A stretch of DNA of 64,000 bases from Ascaphus truei (GCA_036426205.1 WSYH01001943.1:4673-68672); one strand, 5' to 3'. Counted from the first letter of the stretch, positions 46,236-56,857 are shown. Notes: generated by a model not told the origin, from the letters alone. Made by a program: numbers and translations.

Positions 46236-46294
46236 AAGAAAACAACAGCGGGACCGTGCACCACCACTCCCCGCTCGCCACCGCCCCCTGTGAC

Positions 46295-46945
46295 CATCTC
46301 CAGCCGCGCGCGGGACGCCGGGACAGCCCGAGAAGGGGGGGACCCCCAATGCGATCTGCAGACCCGCGCGGGACGCGGGACAGCCGAGAAGGGGGGGACA
46401 CCCCCTGCGATCTGCTGCCCGCGCGGGACGCCGGACAGCCAAGAAGGGGGAGGACCACCCCCAACTGCGATCTGCGGCCCCGCGCGGGAGCTGGGACAAA
46501 GCCCGAGAAGGGGCGACAACCCCCACTGCGATCTGCAGACCTTGCGCGGACGCTGGACAGCCCGAGAAGGGGGGAAACCCCACTGCGATCTGCAGACCTG
46601 CGCGGACGCTGGACAGCCCGAGAAGGGGGGGACACCCCCACTGCGATCTGGCAGACTGCAGGCGACCCGGGACAGCCCGAGAAGGGGGGGGACAACCACT
46701 GCGATCTGCAGACCCGCGCGGGACAGACCGAGAAGGGGGGACACCCCCATGCGATACTGCAGACCCGCGCGGGACAGCCCGAGAAGGGGGGACACCCCAC
46801 TGCGATCTGCAGACCTGCGCGGGACGCCGGGACAGCCCGAGAAGGGGGGGGACACCCCCCCACTAGGATCTAACTGCGCGGGACGCCGGGACAGCCCGAG
46901 AGGGGGGGACACCCCCACTTGCGATCTGCAGACCCCCGGGCAGCC
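46295..46945. repeat. 55-58-bp GC-rich minisatellite
   Basis: About 11 units containing gcgatctgcagacc, gcgcgggacgccgggacagc and ccgagaaggggggacacccc. It lies in the hAT-like element. Overlapping open frames on both strands are artefacts. Confidence 0.9.
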
Positions 46946-47342
46946 GGACAGCCTGACAAACGCCCGAGATGGCCAAGTTAAGGGTGAACAGGGAGTAAGG
47001 GGGCTTGCAGGGAAGCAGCAGTGGGGCCGCAAGACAGAGGATTGGAGAGTACTTACTTACTCTCCAAGTGCTCCGGCCGGAAAGAATGGCTGTTCGTTGG
47101 GGGCGGGCTCATATAGAGCCTGGCCGCGCGCCCACAAAGCCTGGGAGCGCGCACCAATCAGCAGTCAGGTAGGGGAGTTTTTTTTTCAGCTCGAGCAGGG
47201 GAAAATTTTAGCGCGAACGGGGGAAATTTAAAAAAAAAAACACGTGTGCTGCTTGGGCCAATGTTTACTCGCCTGGGGGTAAAATCCACCCGCCCCGGGC
47301 GAGTAAATGTATAGGATTGTCGAACACTGTATATATGGATTT

Positions 47343-47382
<40 letters not shown>

Positions 47383-47497
47383 CAATAAACAATACATAAT
47401 TATCTATTATCTACCACTATGACTTCTTTATATTTATCATTATCATTATTATTATTATTCTGTCAAGGATGAGTCTATTTGTCTACCAAAAAGGATT

Positions 47498-47815
47498 TTA
47501 GGTCAAATTCAATATTAAGACCCAAAGGTGCCAGAGTGCAAAGTTCGTAAATCCAAAAAGATTCACGCCGTCCCAAGAGACTTGTAATATTTCCTCCCCG
47601 CCAAAAGGCGTGAGGGCTTCGATGGCTATACATTTAAGGCCCTTAGGGTTCTTGTTGTGCACTTGAAGAAAATGACTTGATACATTATGTGTGATTAGAC
47701 CTCTCTTATCCACTAAGAACATTCGTCTAAAGGTCACATCTCCGAAACTAGCTCTTAGATATATCGGACCATTTCCTAAACTGGAAAAGATTAATCTTTC
47801 ACTTATCGACTGAAA
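47498..47815 (-). pseudogene. PLE GIY-YIG endonuclease C-terminus (copy F)
   Basis: Minus strand reads NVSSHFLQVHNKNPKGLKC then IAIEAL, a sequence characteristic of PLE endonuclease C-termini, after which the frame is damaged (expected SFWIY-like region reads as a shifted sequence). FLVDK-like sequence occurs near 47490. 5'-truncated at the gypsy junction. Confidence 0.7.
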
Positions 47816-47816
47816 T

Positions 47817-48132
47817 TGCCCGCAACCATGAGGATCCCATCCGCGTTTCATTGTTCGCTACTTAAACCATTCTTACCTAACCCACATACTCAATACATCA
47901 CACCTCGTCCTAGACTGGTAAACGGACAAGAGGAATTTGAGGTTCAGTACATCTTGGACTCGCGTTTCTCGAGAGGAGGACTCCAATATTTGGTGCATTG
48001 GAGGGGTTTTGGCCCCGAAGAGAGGTCTTGGATTCCACTAGACCAGGTACATGCTCCCAGGTTGATCCGAGCATTTAATCGGAAATTTCCTCTTAAGACT
48101 TGTATGGATCGCCCGGAGGTTGACCCTGAATG
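47817..48132 (+). pseudogene. Gypsy integrase C-terminus with chromodomain
   Basis: In frame: LPATMRIPSAFHCSLLKPFL (the integrase C-terminal strand motif), then a chromodomain with EFEVQYILDSRFSRGGLQYL, VHWRGFGPEERSWIP and a final helix APRLIRAFNRKF, ending EVDPE-stop at 48130-48132. Aromatic residues Y and W of the chromodomain are retained. Chromodomains in such integrases help choose chromatin targets. The purine tract tgagggggta (48131-48140) follows immediately. Confidence 0.9.
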
Positions 48133-48141
48133 AGGGGGTAC

Positions 48142-48891
48142 AGTAAGGGTGCCGCGTCCCTTACCTTCCAAGTTGACCCTCTCCACCCGTGCTCCTCGCA
48201 TACCGGCACTACCTGTCGCAGGGTCGCGTGAACGCCACGCCCGGATTGCCATCTCCCGCTCAGCGGTGACCCGTGCTCCAGCTGCGGGTTGCGTGCGCCG
48301 CCGAGGCAGACCGCCACGCACACCAGCACCTCCTGGCAGCCGCCCGACTGAGTTCCAGTCGCGGGCACGCATATATATGGCTGCACTTACCAATCGCTTG
48401 GAATCCTCAGCACCTGCCCTGCACCCAGCCTCGGCCTATCAGCCGTCCACTTACCTGTGACCTCCTCCTACCATCCCCATTGGCTCCTCACTGGTATTTA
48501 GTTCAATCAGCCCTAGGCTGATTGCTGAGCATAGTTAGTTCTTAGTTGTGCTTGCTACAAGCCACTTCGTTGCATTCGTCTTGTCTCCTTGTACTTAGAT
48601 CCCGGCATTGTATCCGGATTCCTGACCTCTGGCACCCTTGGACTCGGCGCTCTCATCGGACTTCTACTCTCTCCTACCCACGACCCTGGCTTCGGACTCT
48701 GACTACTCTCGACTTCTCCAACCCTGATACGTCAAGTACCTCCTACAATTCTATCCTCTCCTGCCCGGACCCGGCCTCCGACGACCACGAGCTGTGCAAC
48801 CCGAACCCGGCTTCGCGGCCTAGGTCGGTGTTTTCATATCCCCACCTCAGCCTCGCGGTCCGGTCCTGGTATGTGGTGAGCACCCGTGACA
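48142..48891 (+). repeat. 3' LTR of the gypsy element
   Basis: Matches the 5' LTR from gtaagggtgccgcg to cacccgtgaca; the first two bases have changed from TG. Small indels separate the copies (for example loss of cgcgcacac-type bases near 48360). Confidence 0.9.
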
Positions 48892-48960
48892 ATTTATAAG
48901 CAAACCTGCCACAGTACCAGTACTTTTATAAACAACCCTGCCACAATAAATTATACTCTC
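48892..48960. repeat. 32-bp minisatellite, right half
   Basis: Continues the array of 36385-36558 (tttataagcaaacctgccac) straight after the gypsy target duplication. Confidence 0.75.
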
Positions 48961-49745
48961 AAAAGTCTTTCATTCAATCAAAAACATCGAAATCGAAATA
49001 CAATTTCAGTGACAAAGCACAAGGAAGTTTCACTTAGAACGTGCGTGCTCGGCAAACACCCCATCTTTTTTTCCTGTCCCTTCGGGTAATACCCACCATG
49101 CATCTCTCCATACTCCTTTGAGTTGTCTGAAGCTTCTGAATTATCTCAGCATTTAGGGTCCAAGTTTAACATCCATACGTGAGCACGGGCAGAATTCACA
49201 GGTCGAAAACTTTCTTCTTAAGGCACCGTGGAAGGTTCCCTTAAAAAATTGTTTTGTTTCTTCCAAATGTGCTACATTACATCTTCATTCTCATATTGAT
49301 TTATTTCAAAAGGTTCTCATCCATTGTTACTTGCTGGCCATGGTAGAAATAGTTTTCATCTTCTTCTAGTTTTATTCCATTGATTTCGATCTTTACAGAG
49401 TTGACGCATTTGCTGAACATCACTTTAGTCTTGCTAAGATGTATATGGAGACCCACTTTCTTACTTGCTTCGGCGAGTTCTCTGATTTGTTGCTGGAGAT
49501 CTTCTGGATTTGTGGTTAAAATAACAAAGTCATCTGTAAATCGTAGGTGACTGAAGTATTCCCCGTTCATTTTGATTTATTATTTCTCCCAATTCAATGT
49601 CTTGAACAATTCTTCAACTGTTGCTAGGAAAAGCTTTGGTGACATGGCGTCTCCCTGTCGTACTGGCTTGCTGATCTCTATGTTGATTACTTCATCATCC
49701 CAATCCCTAAGTAAGTGTTATTTCTTGTCTGTTATTTGTACTATC
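48960..49745 (-). pseudogene. RTE-like LINE reverse transcriptase fragment
   Basis: Minus strand 49570-49301 reads GEYFSHLRFTDDFVILTTNP (catalytic box with the second Asp pair kept, A-to-T before DD) and LAEASKKVGLHIHLSKTKVMF. Further on, near 49200-49130, ILPVLTYGC and TWTLNAEII occur across stops. This is the usual order in RTE-like LINEs. The C-terminal end sits beyond the gypsy insertion, at 36122-35928. Confidence 0.75.
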
Positions 49746-49849
49746 CTGTGTGTTCACCTTCTTTAAGGAATAAATTCTCGTTATTATATCTAAGTCGTGT
49801 TCAGTTCAACCCAGTTATTTGGTGTATATTATATCCTATCAAGTTACCG

Positions 49850-51607
49850 TGACACTTCTCCCTTTTGTATTTGGAGCCTTGTGAAATCCATCTTTCTTAG
49901 AGGTTGTAAGGTAGCTTCTCCAAGATGGGTCTCACTCCGCGAGCCGAGTCTAGGACAGTGAGACCTGTTAAAGAATGCAGCTCCTGAATAAAGACTGCAG
50001 CTCCTGTAGCAGGTCCCCGAGTTCTTGTAACTTTGAGTAGTCTTTAGCTGTGATCTTGGGAAAGCTGTCGACTCTTTTGAAGAGCGCATCTTCGACTGCT
50101 TCGGGGCTGCCGTAACACTCTTCTAGCCTTTCCCATACTAGGTCAAGACCTACTTGGGGGTGGTTCGCATTTGCTGCCCCGTCTCTTCGCGTGTTCCATG
50201 GATTCTTTTCCCAGCCATTTGGCTAGCAGTCTGAGTTCTTCCCTAGCTGAGACGCTCAGGCTCTTGATTGCGTCCTTGAATGTGAACTTCCACATTCGGT
50301 AGTTCTCAGGACGGTCGTCAAAGTTGGTAAGTCCTGTTTGCACTAGGTCACGCTGGATCATGTACTTGGCCATGTCTGTCAGGCCTGAGGCATCGGTGTG
50401 TTGGTCACGTTCTGAGGTAGTTGGTGGAAGGGCCCATGCGGTCGCCTCTTCCTTGGCGTGGACGCGTGATGACTGCTGGTCCGTGTGAGGGGCTGCGTTT
50501 TCCCGTGTGGGTGTACATGGATTGCGAGCCTGTTGCAGTGCATCCGTGTGCGTGCTGGCGTGTGGATCACAGTTGCGGCTGTGGCTGTCCCAGGAAGCGT
50601 GTACCCTTAAAGGAACAGCGTCTTCTCCACGTGGACCCAGCAAGTCCTCGGTGCCCGTGGCATCACTCCCGCCGTGTTGAGATGGTGTTTACACTGAAGA
50701 GGCTCCTTACGTAGTCTTCGGTACGTTGTACTGGATCCTCTGAAGCTATTCGTCTGTATGGTTGCTCCCCGCCGTCCTGTTGCGCGGCTGCTTCTAGGAC
50801 TTCAGCTTGGGCTATGGCGGTGGCGGCTTCCTTCTCTTGATTTAGGGCCTCTTGTTCCACATCAAATTCGGCTTTCCTCCCCGCGGCAGCATTGGCGGTG
50901 GCGGCATTGGCGGTGGCGGCATTGGCGGTGGCGGCATTGGCGGCAGCGTTCTGCTCCACCTCTTCTATGCGCGCTCTTTCTGCCCTTACGGCTGCCTCTC
51001 TCCGACCATAATCGGCCTTGGCACGTGCGGCCTCTGCGGTGGCTCGCGCCTTGGTAGCGCTGGCGCTTGCGCTGGACACGTTAGATTGCGCTGATCTTGC
51101 TGACCTTGCTGACCTTGATGAATGCCTAGATGTGCTTGAGCGCTGTGATGCGGTTTCCAGCAAAAGGTCTTTTCTCCTACTCTCAGCCTCCGTGATAGTG
51201 GTTCGCACGCGGCTGTCTCGTGTCAGGTCAATGTTACTCTGTAAGTCTCTTTCTTGCAGGCTTTCGCTGGTGTTGGCCCTGGTCAGGTAAGTGATGTATG
51301 CCTCTGACAGCTCTTGATAACATGAGTGATCAGTCCTTAATTGCGTTATTGCCTGCTCGAGCTGTTGCGCATAGTTGCCAATGCTAGTAACATTGCGTAT
51401 TCCCCGGGTGGTTGTTTCCCAGGCCTTCTCTAATTTAGCACAGTGCGCTTCAACGTCAGTTTCATACTTGTCACGCACTTTTTGTGTCAGTGTGACTATA
51501 TGTTTAGGCCTTGCGCCTTCCTGCGCCGTTTGCAGTTGCGCAGCAGTCTCTGTGTCTGAGTGGTCATTCTCCTGCGTTGTGTCTGGTGAGGGTCTGAGTT
51601 CTGCCAT
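49850..51607 (-). pseudogene. BEL/Pao-type gag
   Basis: The first part (from MAELRPSPDTTQ at 51607) is a charged, coiled-coil-like region with a Ser/Arg stretch (SSRSARSARSAQS) and four NAATA-type repeats from a 15-bp tandem repeat (50885-50950). After a shift near 50650 comes the conserved gag core: GLTNFDDRPENYRMWKFTF, AIKSLSVSAREELRLL and KWLGKESMEHAKR, the pattern of vertebrate BEL/Pao gag proteins (DUF1759-like). KDYSKLRELGDLLQEL-like sequence follows near 50060 in another frame. Confidence 0.7.
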
Positions 51608-52640
51608 GCTGCAGGTGTGTTTAGGCCTTTAGCCAGTGCGTGTGGCATGCGGTCTGTTACCTGCGTCAGCGATGGATGACTGTCTCAGATAGTGCCTTTA
51701 GGTGTCCTGCAGCGGTAAGCGTAGGGGTAGCTGTACTTACAGGTGTCCTGTGGCTGTGACCCGTGTCCTGGCGGTGTCCAGTGGCGTGGCCCTTGGTGGC
51801 GCTAGCCGTGGAACGTGCGCAGGGTTAGGTGAGATGGTAGCTCCTCGCTGAGAAACTGTGCAGAGGGTGGACTCAAAAACAGAGAAGGCAATCAAAGTTC
51901 TGTGTGCTATGAATTGTCTGTCTGCAATGCTGCTGTCTTGTGTGCAAAGTTGTTTTGCTTTTCTGGGGTTGCTATTTAAAACTTCTGCTTGTTTTCAAAA
52001 GCTGCTGCTTTGTAAAGCTGTGCAATGCCACACTTTCCTTAGCCTGAGGCTGTCGCTTGTTTCTGCTGTAGAGGCTGCTCTGAATAGCAGTGTGGGGCAT
52101 AAGCTTGTGCTGTTCTTGTTTGTAAGGCTGCTGCTTGTCAGTCTGCAGAGACTGCTCTGTGTTAGCTTAAAGTCTTTGAGTAGCAGCTCCTGTATGTGTC
52201 TTTAAGGCACACGGTCCTCCTTTTTCACTATTCTGGACCCAGGGTCATGTCTAGGGTATGAATGGACCCAGATAGCTTCAACTCATTCCTGTTACAAGCA
52301 CAACAAGTTCTTTGTCTTTTCTTCATTTTATTGGGGAAAGCATAGATACACAAAGGCACTTGTGGATGATGGTGTTGTGAGAGAATGTCTCTATAGTGAA
52401 TGTGCTTGAAAGTAGGGAAAGGGGAAAAGGATGAGGCCTTGCCAGTAGAGGGGTAACAGAAGACGTACTCACTCAGCCAATGTAGGAAGTAAAAGGAAGT
52501 GTGAGGGAATCTGGGTAGCAGGAATTGTCTGGGGACAGACTATCTGTCAGCAAGGCAGGGGGGAGGGCAGACTAGCCCATACTGAGAGAAAGGCTGAGGT
52601 TGCTATAGCAACTCACTGACTGACTGTGTAAACAACATGT
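49850..52640 (-). mobile_element. BEL/Pao-like LTR retrotransposon, gag portion only
   Basis: The minus strand carries a gag-like frame (51607-49850) and upstream sequence with an AATAAA (about 52330 on the minus strand) that may be part of the 5' LTR (start near 52637, TGTTGTTTACACAG). Protease, RT and integrase are absent, the element ending abruptly next to the RTE-like LINE at about 49850. LTR limits are approximate. Confidence 0.6.
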
Positions 52641-52649
52641 GTATCAAAA

Positions 52650-53425
52650 ATGTTGCCTTTTCACATGCAGCAAGCTGCTGGGACAGGGTAAATAACAGGC
52701 AGCTAAACTAGGGAGATATGAATCCCATAAGCTGCAAAGGGAGACAGAGAAATATGAAATCTTGTTCCATGACAAAATTCCTTCCTGACTCCAAGATTTG
52801 GCAATCAGATTACTCCCTGGATCAACATCCTTTCCATGTTTACTTATTTGGTATATCCCTGTATATGTTTCCTTTCTAAAAAGATGTCCAACCTTTTTTT
52901 GAACAAATCTATTGTATCTGCCATCACAGTCTCCATGTTGAATGAATTCCACATTTTAACTGCCCTTACTGTAAAGAACCCTTTCTTTTGTTGCTGGTGA
53001 AATCTCCTTTCCTCCAACCTTAAGGGATGACCCCGAGTCCTTTGTACTGTCCTTGGGGTGAATAGTTCTTTTGAAAGCTCCTTGTACTGTCCCCGAATAT
53101 ATTTGTATATACAGTAGTTATCATATCCCCTCTTAGACGCCTCTTTTCAAATGTAAATAAATCTAATTTAGCTAGCCTATCCTCGTAAGTTAGATTGTCC
53201 ATCCCCTTTATTAATTTGATGGCTCTTCTCTGCACTCTCTCTAGTTCCATAATGTCTTTTCTAAGGACTGGTGCCCAAAATTGTACTCCATATTCAAGGT
53301 GTGGTCTTACTAATGCTTTATTAAGGGGGATAATTATGTTTACTTCCTTTCCATCCATTGCACGTTTAATGCAAGATAAGATCTTGTTTGCCTTTGCAAA
53401 GTCTGGGAAACCTGCCGCATGATTG
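52650..53425 (-). mobile_element. CR1-like LINE, 3' end
   Basis: Minus strand 53358-53020 reads LNKALVRPHLEYGVQFWAPV, LERVQRRAIKLIKGM and YEDRLAKLDLFTFEKRRLRGDM, the diagnostic C-terminal part of CR1 ORF2. Sequence down to 52650 continues with VRAVKMWNSF-like coding and the CR1 3' tail words also seen at 28105-28340. Frameshifted and 5'-truncated. Confidence 0.85.
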
Positions 53426-53470
53426 GGGCCGTCCTGTACACACGTGTGTGTGTGTGTATATATATATATA

Positions 53471-55070
53471 CAGTTGTGTGGAAAAAAAAGTACAACCTCT
53501 TTGAATTCTATGGTTTTACATATCAGGACATAATAACATCATGTGTTCCTTAGCAGGTCTTAAAATTAAGTAAATACAATCTCAGATGAACAACAACACA
53601 TGACATATTACACTGTGTCATGATTTATTTAACAAAAATAAAGCCAAAATGGAGAAGCTATGTGTGAAAAACTAAGTACACCCTTACTGCTTCCATAGGA
53701 ATTAAGATGCTAAGTAGCAGACAGGTGCTGCTAATCTAATGCCCTTGATTAATTGATCATCAGCATGTGTAACCACCTCTATAAAAGCCGAAGTTTTAGC
53801 AGTTTGCTGGTCTGGAGCATTCAGATGTGTGTTAACATAATGCCAAGGAGGAAAGACATCAGCAATGATCTTAGAGAAGCAATTGTTGCTGCCCATCAAT
53901 CTGGAACGGGTTATAAGGCCATTTCCAAACAATTTAAAGTCCATCATTCTACAGTGAGAAAGATTATTCAAAGTGGAAAACATTCAAAACAGTTGCCAAT
54001 CTTCCCAGAACTGGACGTTCCGACAAATTCACCTCAAGGTCAGACCGTGCAATGCTCAGAGAAATTGCAAAAAAACAAGAGTTACATCTCAGACTCTACA
54101 GGCCTCAGTTAGCATGTTAAATGTTAAAGTTCATGACAGTACAATTAGAAAAAGACTGAACAAGTATGGTTTGTTTGGAAGGGTTGCTAGGAGAAAGCCT
54201 CTTCTCTCTAAAAAGAACATGGCAGCACGGCTTAGGTTTGCAAAGTTGCATCTGAACAAACCACAAGACTTCTGGAACAATATCCTTTGGACAGTCGAGA
54301 CCAAAATGGAGATGTTTGGCCATAATGCACAGTGCCACGTTTGACGAAAACCAAACACAGCATATCAGTACAAACACCTCATACCAACTGTCAAGCACGG
54401 TGGTGGAGGGGTGATGATTTGGGCTTGTTTTGCAGCCACATGACCTGGAAACCTTGCAGTCATTGAGTCGACAATGAACTCCTCTGTATACCAAAGTATT
54501 CTAGAGTCAAATGTGAGGCCATCTGTCCGTCAGTTAAAGCTTAGCCGAAATTGGGTCATGCAACAGGACAATGATCCCAAGCACACCAGAAAATCTACAA
54601 CAGAATGGCTGAAAAAGAAAAGAATCAAGGTGTTGCAATGGCCCAGTCAAAGTCCAGACCTCAACCCGATTGAAAAGCTGTGGCGGAACCTTAAGAGAGC
54701 TGTGCATAAACAAATGCCCACAAACCTCAATGAACTGAAGCAACGTTGTAAAGAAGAGTGGGTGAAAAATTCCTCAACAACAATGTGAGAGACTGATAAA
54801 GTCATACAGAAAACGATTACTTCAAGTTATTGCTGCTAAAGGTGGTTCTACAAGCTATTGAATCATAAGATATACTTAGTTTTTCACACATGGCTTCTCC
54901 ATTTTGGCTTTGTTTGTGTTAAATAAAGCATGACACATTGTAATTTGTCATGTGTTGTTGTTCATCTGAGGTTGTATTTACCTAATTTTAAGACCTGCTA
55001 AGGAACAAATTGTTTATTATGTCCTTGATATGTAAAACCATAGAATTCAAAGAGGGTGTTCACACCACTA
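53471..55070 (+). mobile_element. Tc1/mariner element (Tc1 group), inactive
   Basis: 1600 bp between TA dinucleotides, starting CAGTTGTGTGG. The ends are long inverted repeats sharing ctctttgaattctatgg and ttttacatatca. A second, inner pair (ccaaaatggagaagc) also matches. It contains one transposase pseudogene. (TA)n repeats lie at both flanks, so the exact target is not informative. Confidence 0.9.
53841..54788 (+). pseudogene. Tc1-type transposase
   Basis: The paired-like DNA-binding N-terminus is readable (MPRRKDISNDLREAIVAAHQ, YKAISKQFKVHHSTVRKI), frameshifts follow near 53985 and 54085, then the catalytic domain. The DDE triad is damaged: the first block reads ILWTVETKMEMFG where the family has Asp before ET (D to V). 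The second Asp (QQDNDPKHT) and the Glu block ([10 protein letters not shown]) are kept with Tc1-like spacing (DD34E). Two stops near 54343 and 54441 also break it. Confidence 0.9.
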
Positions 55071-55446
55071 TATATAATATAGATATATCTATAATATTAT
55101 ATATATATATATATATATAGATATATTATTTATATTATGCAAATATAACTGTATGCTCATCTGCATGTCTTAGGCAGGTCTGCAACCCCGCCTCTCCCCA
55201 TCTTCACCCAGCATACAGCACTTCCACTGCAGCAAGGGATTCTGGGAAATGACATGCAAATGAGAACACAGTGTCACTTTTTGCCTCAATAACCATTTTT
55301 AACATGGTTCCCTATAGGCTTAAGCTTGTTGCATGGTCACAGCTTTGAGCACAGCCTGTTATATTTGCATATTTGCTTTCCTGTGGAGGGTTTTTGTCAC
55401 TTTTTTTACTCACCATAATTTAACTCAGTATTATATATATAGTGCA
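55071..55446. repeat. TA-rich tract and unclassified repeat
   Basis: 55071-55137 is (TA)n. 55140-55440 has atgcaaatgag-type words and looks like a dispersed frog repeat by composition, but I could not assign it to a family. Confidence 0.4.
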
Positions 55447-55510
55447 GAATAAATTAGTTCTTCAGTATTAGGTGATACCTTTTTTATTGGACTAACAATT
55501 TATGTCATAG

Positions 55511-55547
55511 GACAAGCTTTCGAGAGTTCTCCTCTCTTCTTCAGGTC
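55511..55547 (-). ncRNA. Hammerhead-like ribozyme motif with canonical core (PLE copy E)
   Basis: Minus strand: stem I GAC/GTC, core CTGAAGA (fits CUGANGA exactly, with C3 and G8), one extra A, perfect 5-bp stem II GAGAG/CTCTC with loop GAGAA, GAAA, then GCTT forming a minimal stem III. Confidence 0.65.
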
Positions 55548-55740
55548 AAGCAATACTGATATACAAAGGATTCAATGGCTAAAGCAGTGTAGAGAGAGGA
55601 AAAAAAAACAGATATTTACTGTAGATAAGGTAGGGTGTTAAGTGTTTGAAGCCAGGGGACAGTGTCAAAGAAAGGTGGGGAGGGAAAGGGATGCTGGGGG
55701 GGAGAGAAAGTGTGGATAAGAATTGAGGCAAGCAGGATAA

Positions 55741-56300
55741 TTACAAACAATTTTGATAGGGTGTGAGAAAACCCATGTCCACATTAAGTCCTTTGGTTTT
55801 GGTGTCAAAGAGTCTTATCATTCTGAGTTCAAATGTTTTCCGTTCTTGGGTGCTTTTAAACATTCCATTGAGGATTTTGATTTTTAAATCATTTATGGAA
55901 TGATCTGGTTGTGAGAAGTGATGTCCCACAGGTGAGCAGTATCTTCCTTCTTCGTGATGGAGTATAGAGTGTCTGTGCATATTCATTCTTCCTTGTAGTT
56001 TTTGGCTGGTTTCCTCAATGTAGCAACCTTGGTCACATTTGTTGCACTGAATCATATACACTATATTTCTGGATGTGCAGCTGTATGATCCTTTAACATT
56101 GAATGTTCTATGGTTGTGACTGGCTGTGGGATCTTGGCAAATGTGTTTGCAGAGTTTGCAGCGTTTGTTGCTGCACGGGTTTGTGCCATTATCTATGTCT
56201 TTAAAATCGTTGTGAAGTTTTCTGCTGACTAATTTCTGTTTGAGGTTTGGTGGTTGCCGGAATGCAAGAATGGGAGGTTTGGGAAAGATTTCTTTTAATG
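55741..56300 (-). pseudogene. PLE GIY-YIG endonuclease (copy E)
   Basis: A 224-codon minus-strand frame whose genuine part starts around PPILAFRQPPNLKQKLVSRK. It has CSNKRCKLCKHI (Cys cluster), the GIY-YIG region RNIVYMIQCNKCDQGCYIEE, then LQGRMNMHRHSI, and the end LRMIRLFDTKTKGLNVDMGF. The usual G after YI is E here (CYIEET for CYIGET), which may impair the nuclease. The RT part is missing. Confidence 0.85.
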
Positions 56301-56330
56301 TCGCATCCTCTGTTGTATATATATAAAACA

Positions 56331-56857
56331 AACAGAAGCGCAAGCTCCATAGCATGTAACTGTTTAAACAAAAGAGTACATTTATTAAAAAAACTGCAGC
56401 CCAAAGGAAATGCACTTACAGGATTAAAAAAAGCAACCAAACGTGGGAGAGAAATCTCTGTGTGTAGTCATCTGCGGGGGTGAGAGGGTCCCAGGTAGGC
56501 ATGGTACATCTGCACAGCTTGTAGCCACCACCAACTCCTGTGATCTTACTAGCTGCATTTTCAAGCGCTGGCAACTATCCCATGCAGGAGCAGAGGACAT
56601 CGAGGCACTGATTGACTCAGTCTCCTGGCGCCAACTTGTGACAGGAGTTGGTGGTGGCTACAAGCTGTGCAGATATACCATACCTACCTGGGACCCTCTC
56701 ATCCCCGCAGATGACTACACACAGAGATTTCTCTCCCACGTTTGGTTGCTTTTTTTAATTCTGTAAGTGCATTTCCTTTGGGCTGCAGTTTTTTAATAAA
56801 TGTACTCTTTTGTTTAAACAGTTACATGCTATGGAGCTTGCGCTTCTGTTTGTTTTT
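56331..56857. repeat. Large inverted repeat beside PLE copy E
   Basis: The arm aaacaaacagaagcgcaagc ... gggagagaaatctctgtgtg (56331-56530) is repeated in reverse at about 56640-56857. The loop has a further copy of the same words, with caccaccaactcctgt inverted. There is no clear target duplication. Probably a PLE terminal palindrome; 56858-57110 ends cacctgagcgctac, like other PLE termini here. Confidence 0.65.

Larger units (their letters stand above)
43103..47329. mobile_element. 4.2-kb hAT-like non-autonomous element with odd interior
   Basis: Ends are CAGTGTTCGACAAATC and, reversed, CAGTGTTCGACAATCC. The flanks tatatata and tatatatg give a near 8-bp duplication, though they fall in a TA repeat. 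Subterminal ctactcgcc words occur at both ends. The interior is mostly low-complexity DNA: (GT)n, GC-rich segments, a pyrimidine/C-rich block and a 55-58-bp minisatellite. I found no transposase. Confidence 0.75.
41188..47816 (-). mobile_element. Penelope-like element copy F inside the gypsy element, with nested elements
   Basis: The minus strand carries a decayed GIY-YIG end (47815-47498), an AT-rich 3' region and, after nested insertions, a terminal region with a hammerhead motif (41914-41950). Nested are a solo LTR (42156-42728) and a 4.2-kb hAT-like element (43103-47329). The gypsy frame resumes at 47817 (LPATMRIPSAFHCSLL) but roughly 100 bp of expected integrase sequence is missing, so insertion came with a target deletion. 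Confidence 0.75.
36559..48891 (+). mobile_element. Ty3/gypsy chromovirus-type LTR retrotransposon with nested elements
   Basis: LTRs at 36559-37314 and 48142-48891 are about 95 percent alike by eye and the element is flanked by ATTTA (36554-36558 and 48892-48896). Gag, protease, RT, RNase H, integrase and a C-terminal chromodomain follow in gypsy order. The chromodomain points to the chromovirus group that includes the sushi elements of fish and amphibians. The integrase end is split by a PLE (41188-47816). No tRNA-type primer site follows the 5' LTR; self-priming is known in the Tf1/sushi group. Confidence 0.9.
55447..56320 (-). mobile_element. Penelope-like element (Poseidon/Penelope-type), copy E
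   Basis: A third PLE family, minus strand. It has a GIY-YIG endonuclease end (56300-55741), a 3' region, and a terminal part with a canonical-core hammerhead motif (55511-55547). The terminal sequence with ttattggactaac and aagctttcgagag is a widespread vertebrate PLE signature. 5'-truncated near 56320. Confidence 0.8.

Noticed and set aside
44409..47231. Long Pro-, Gly- and Arg-rich frames up to 313 codons
   Set aside because: Low-complexity interior of the hAT-like element; frames follow the repeats on both strands.
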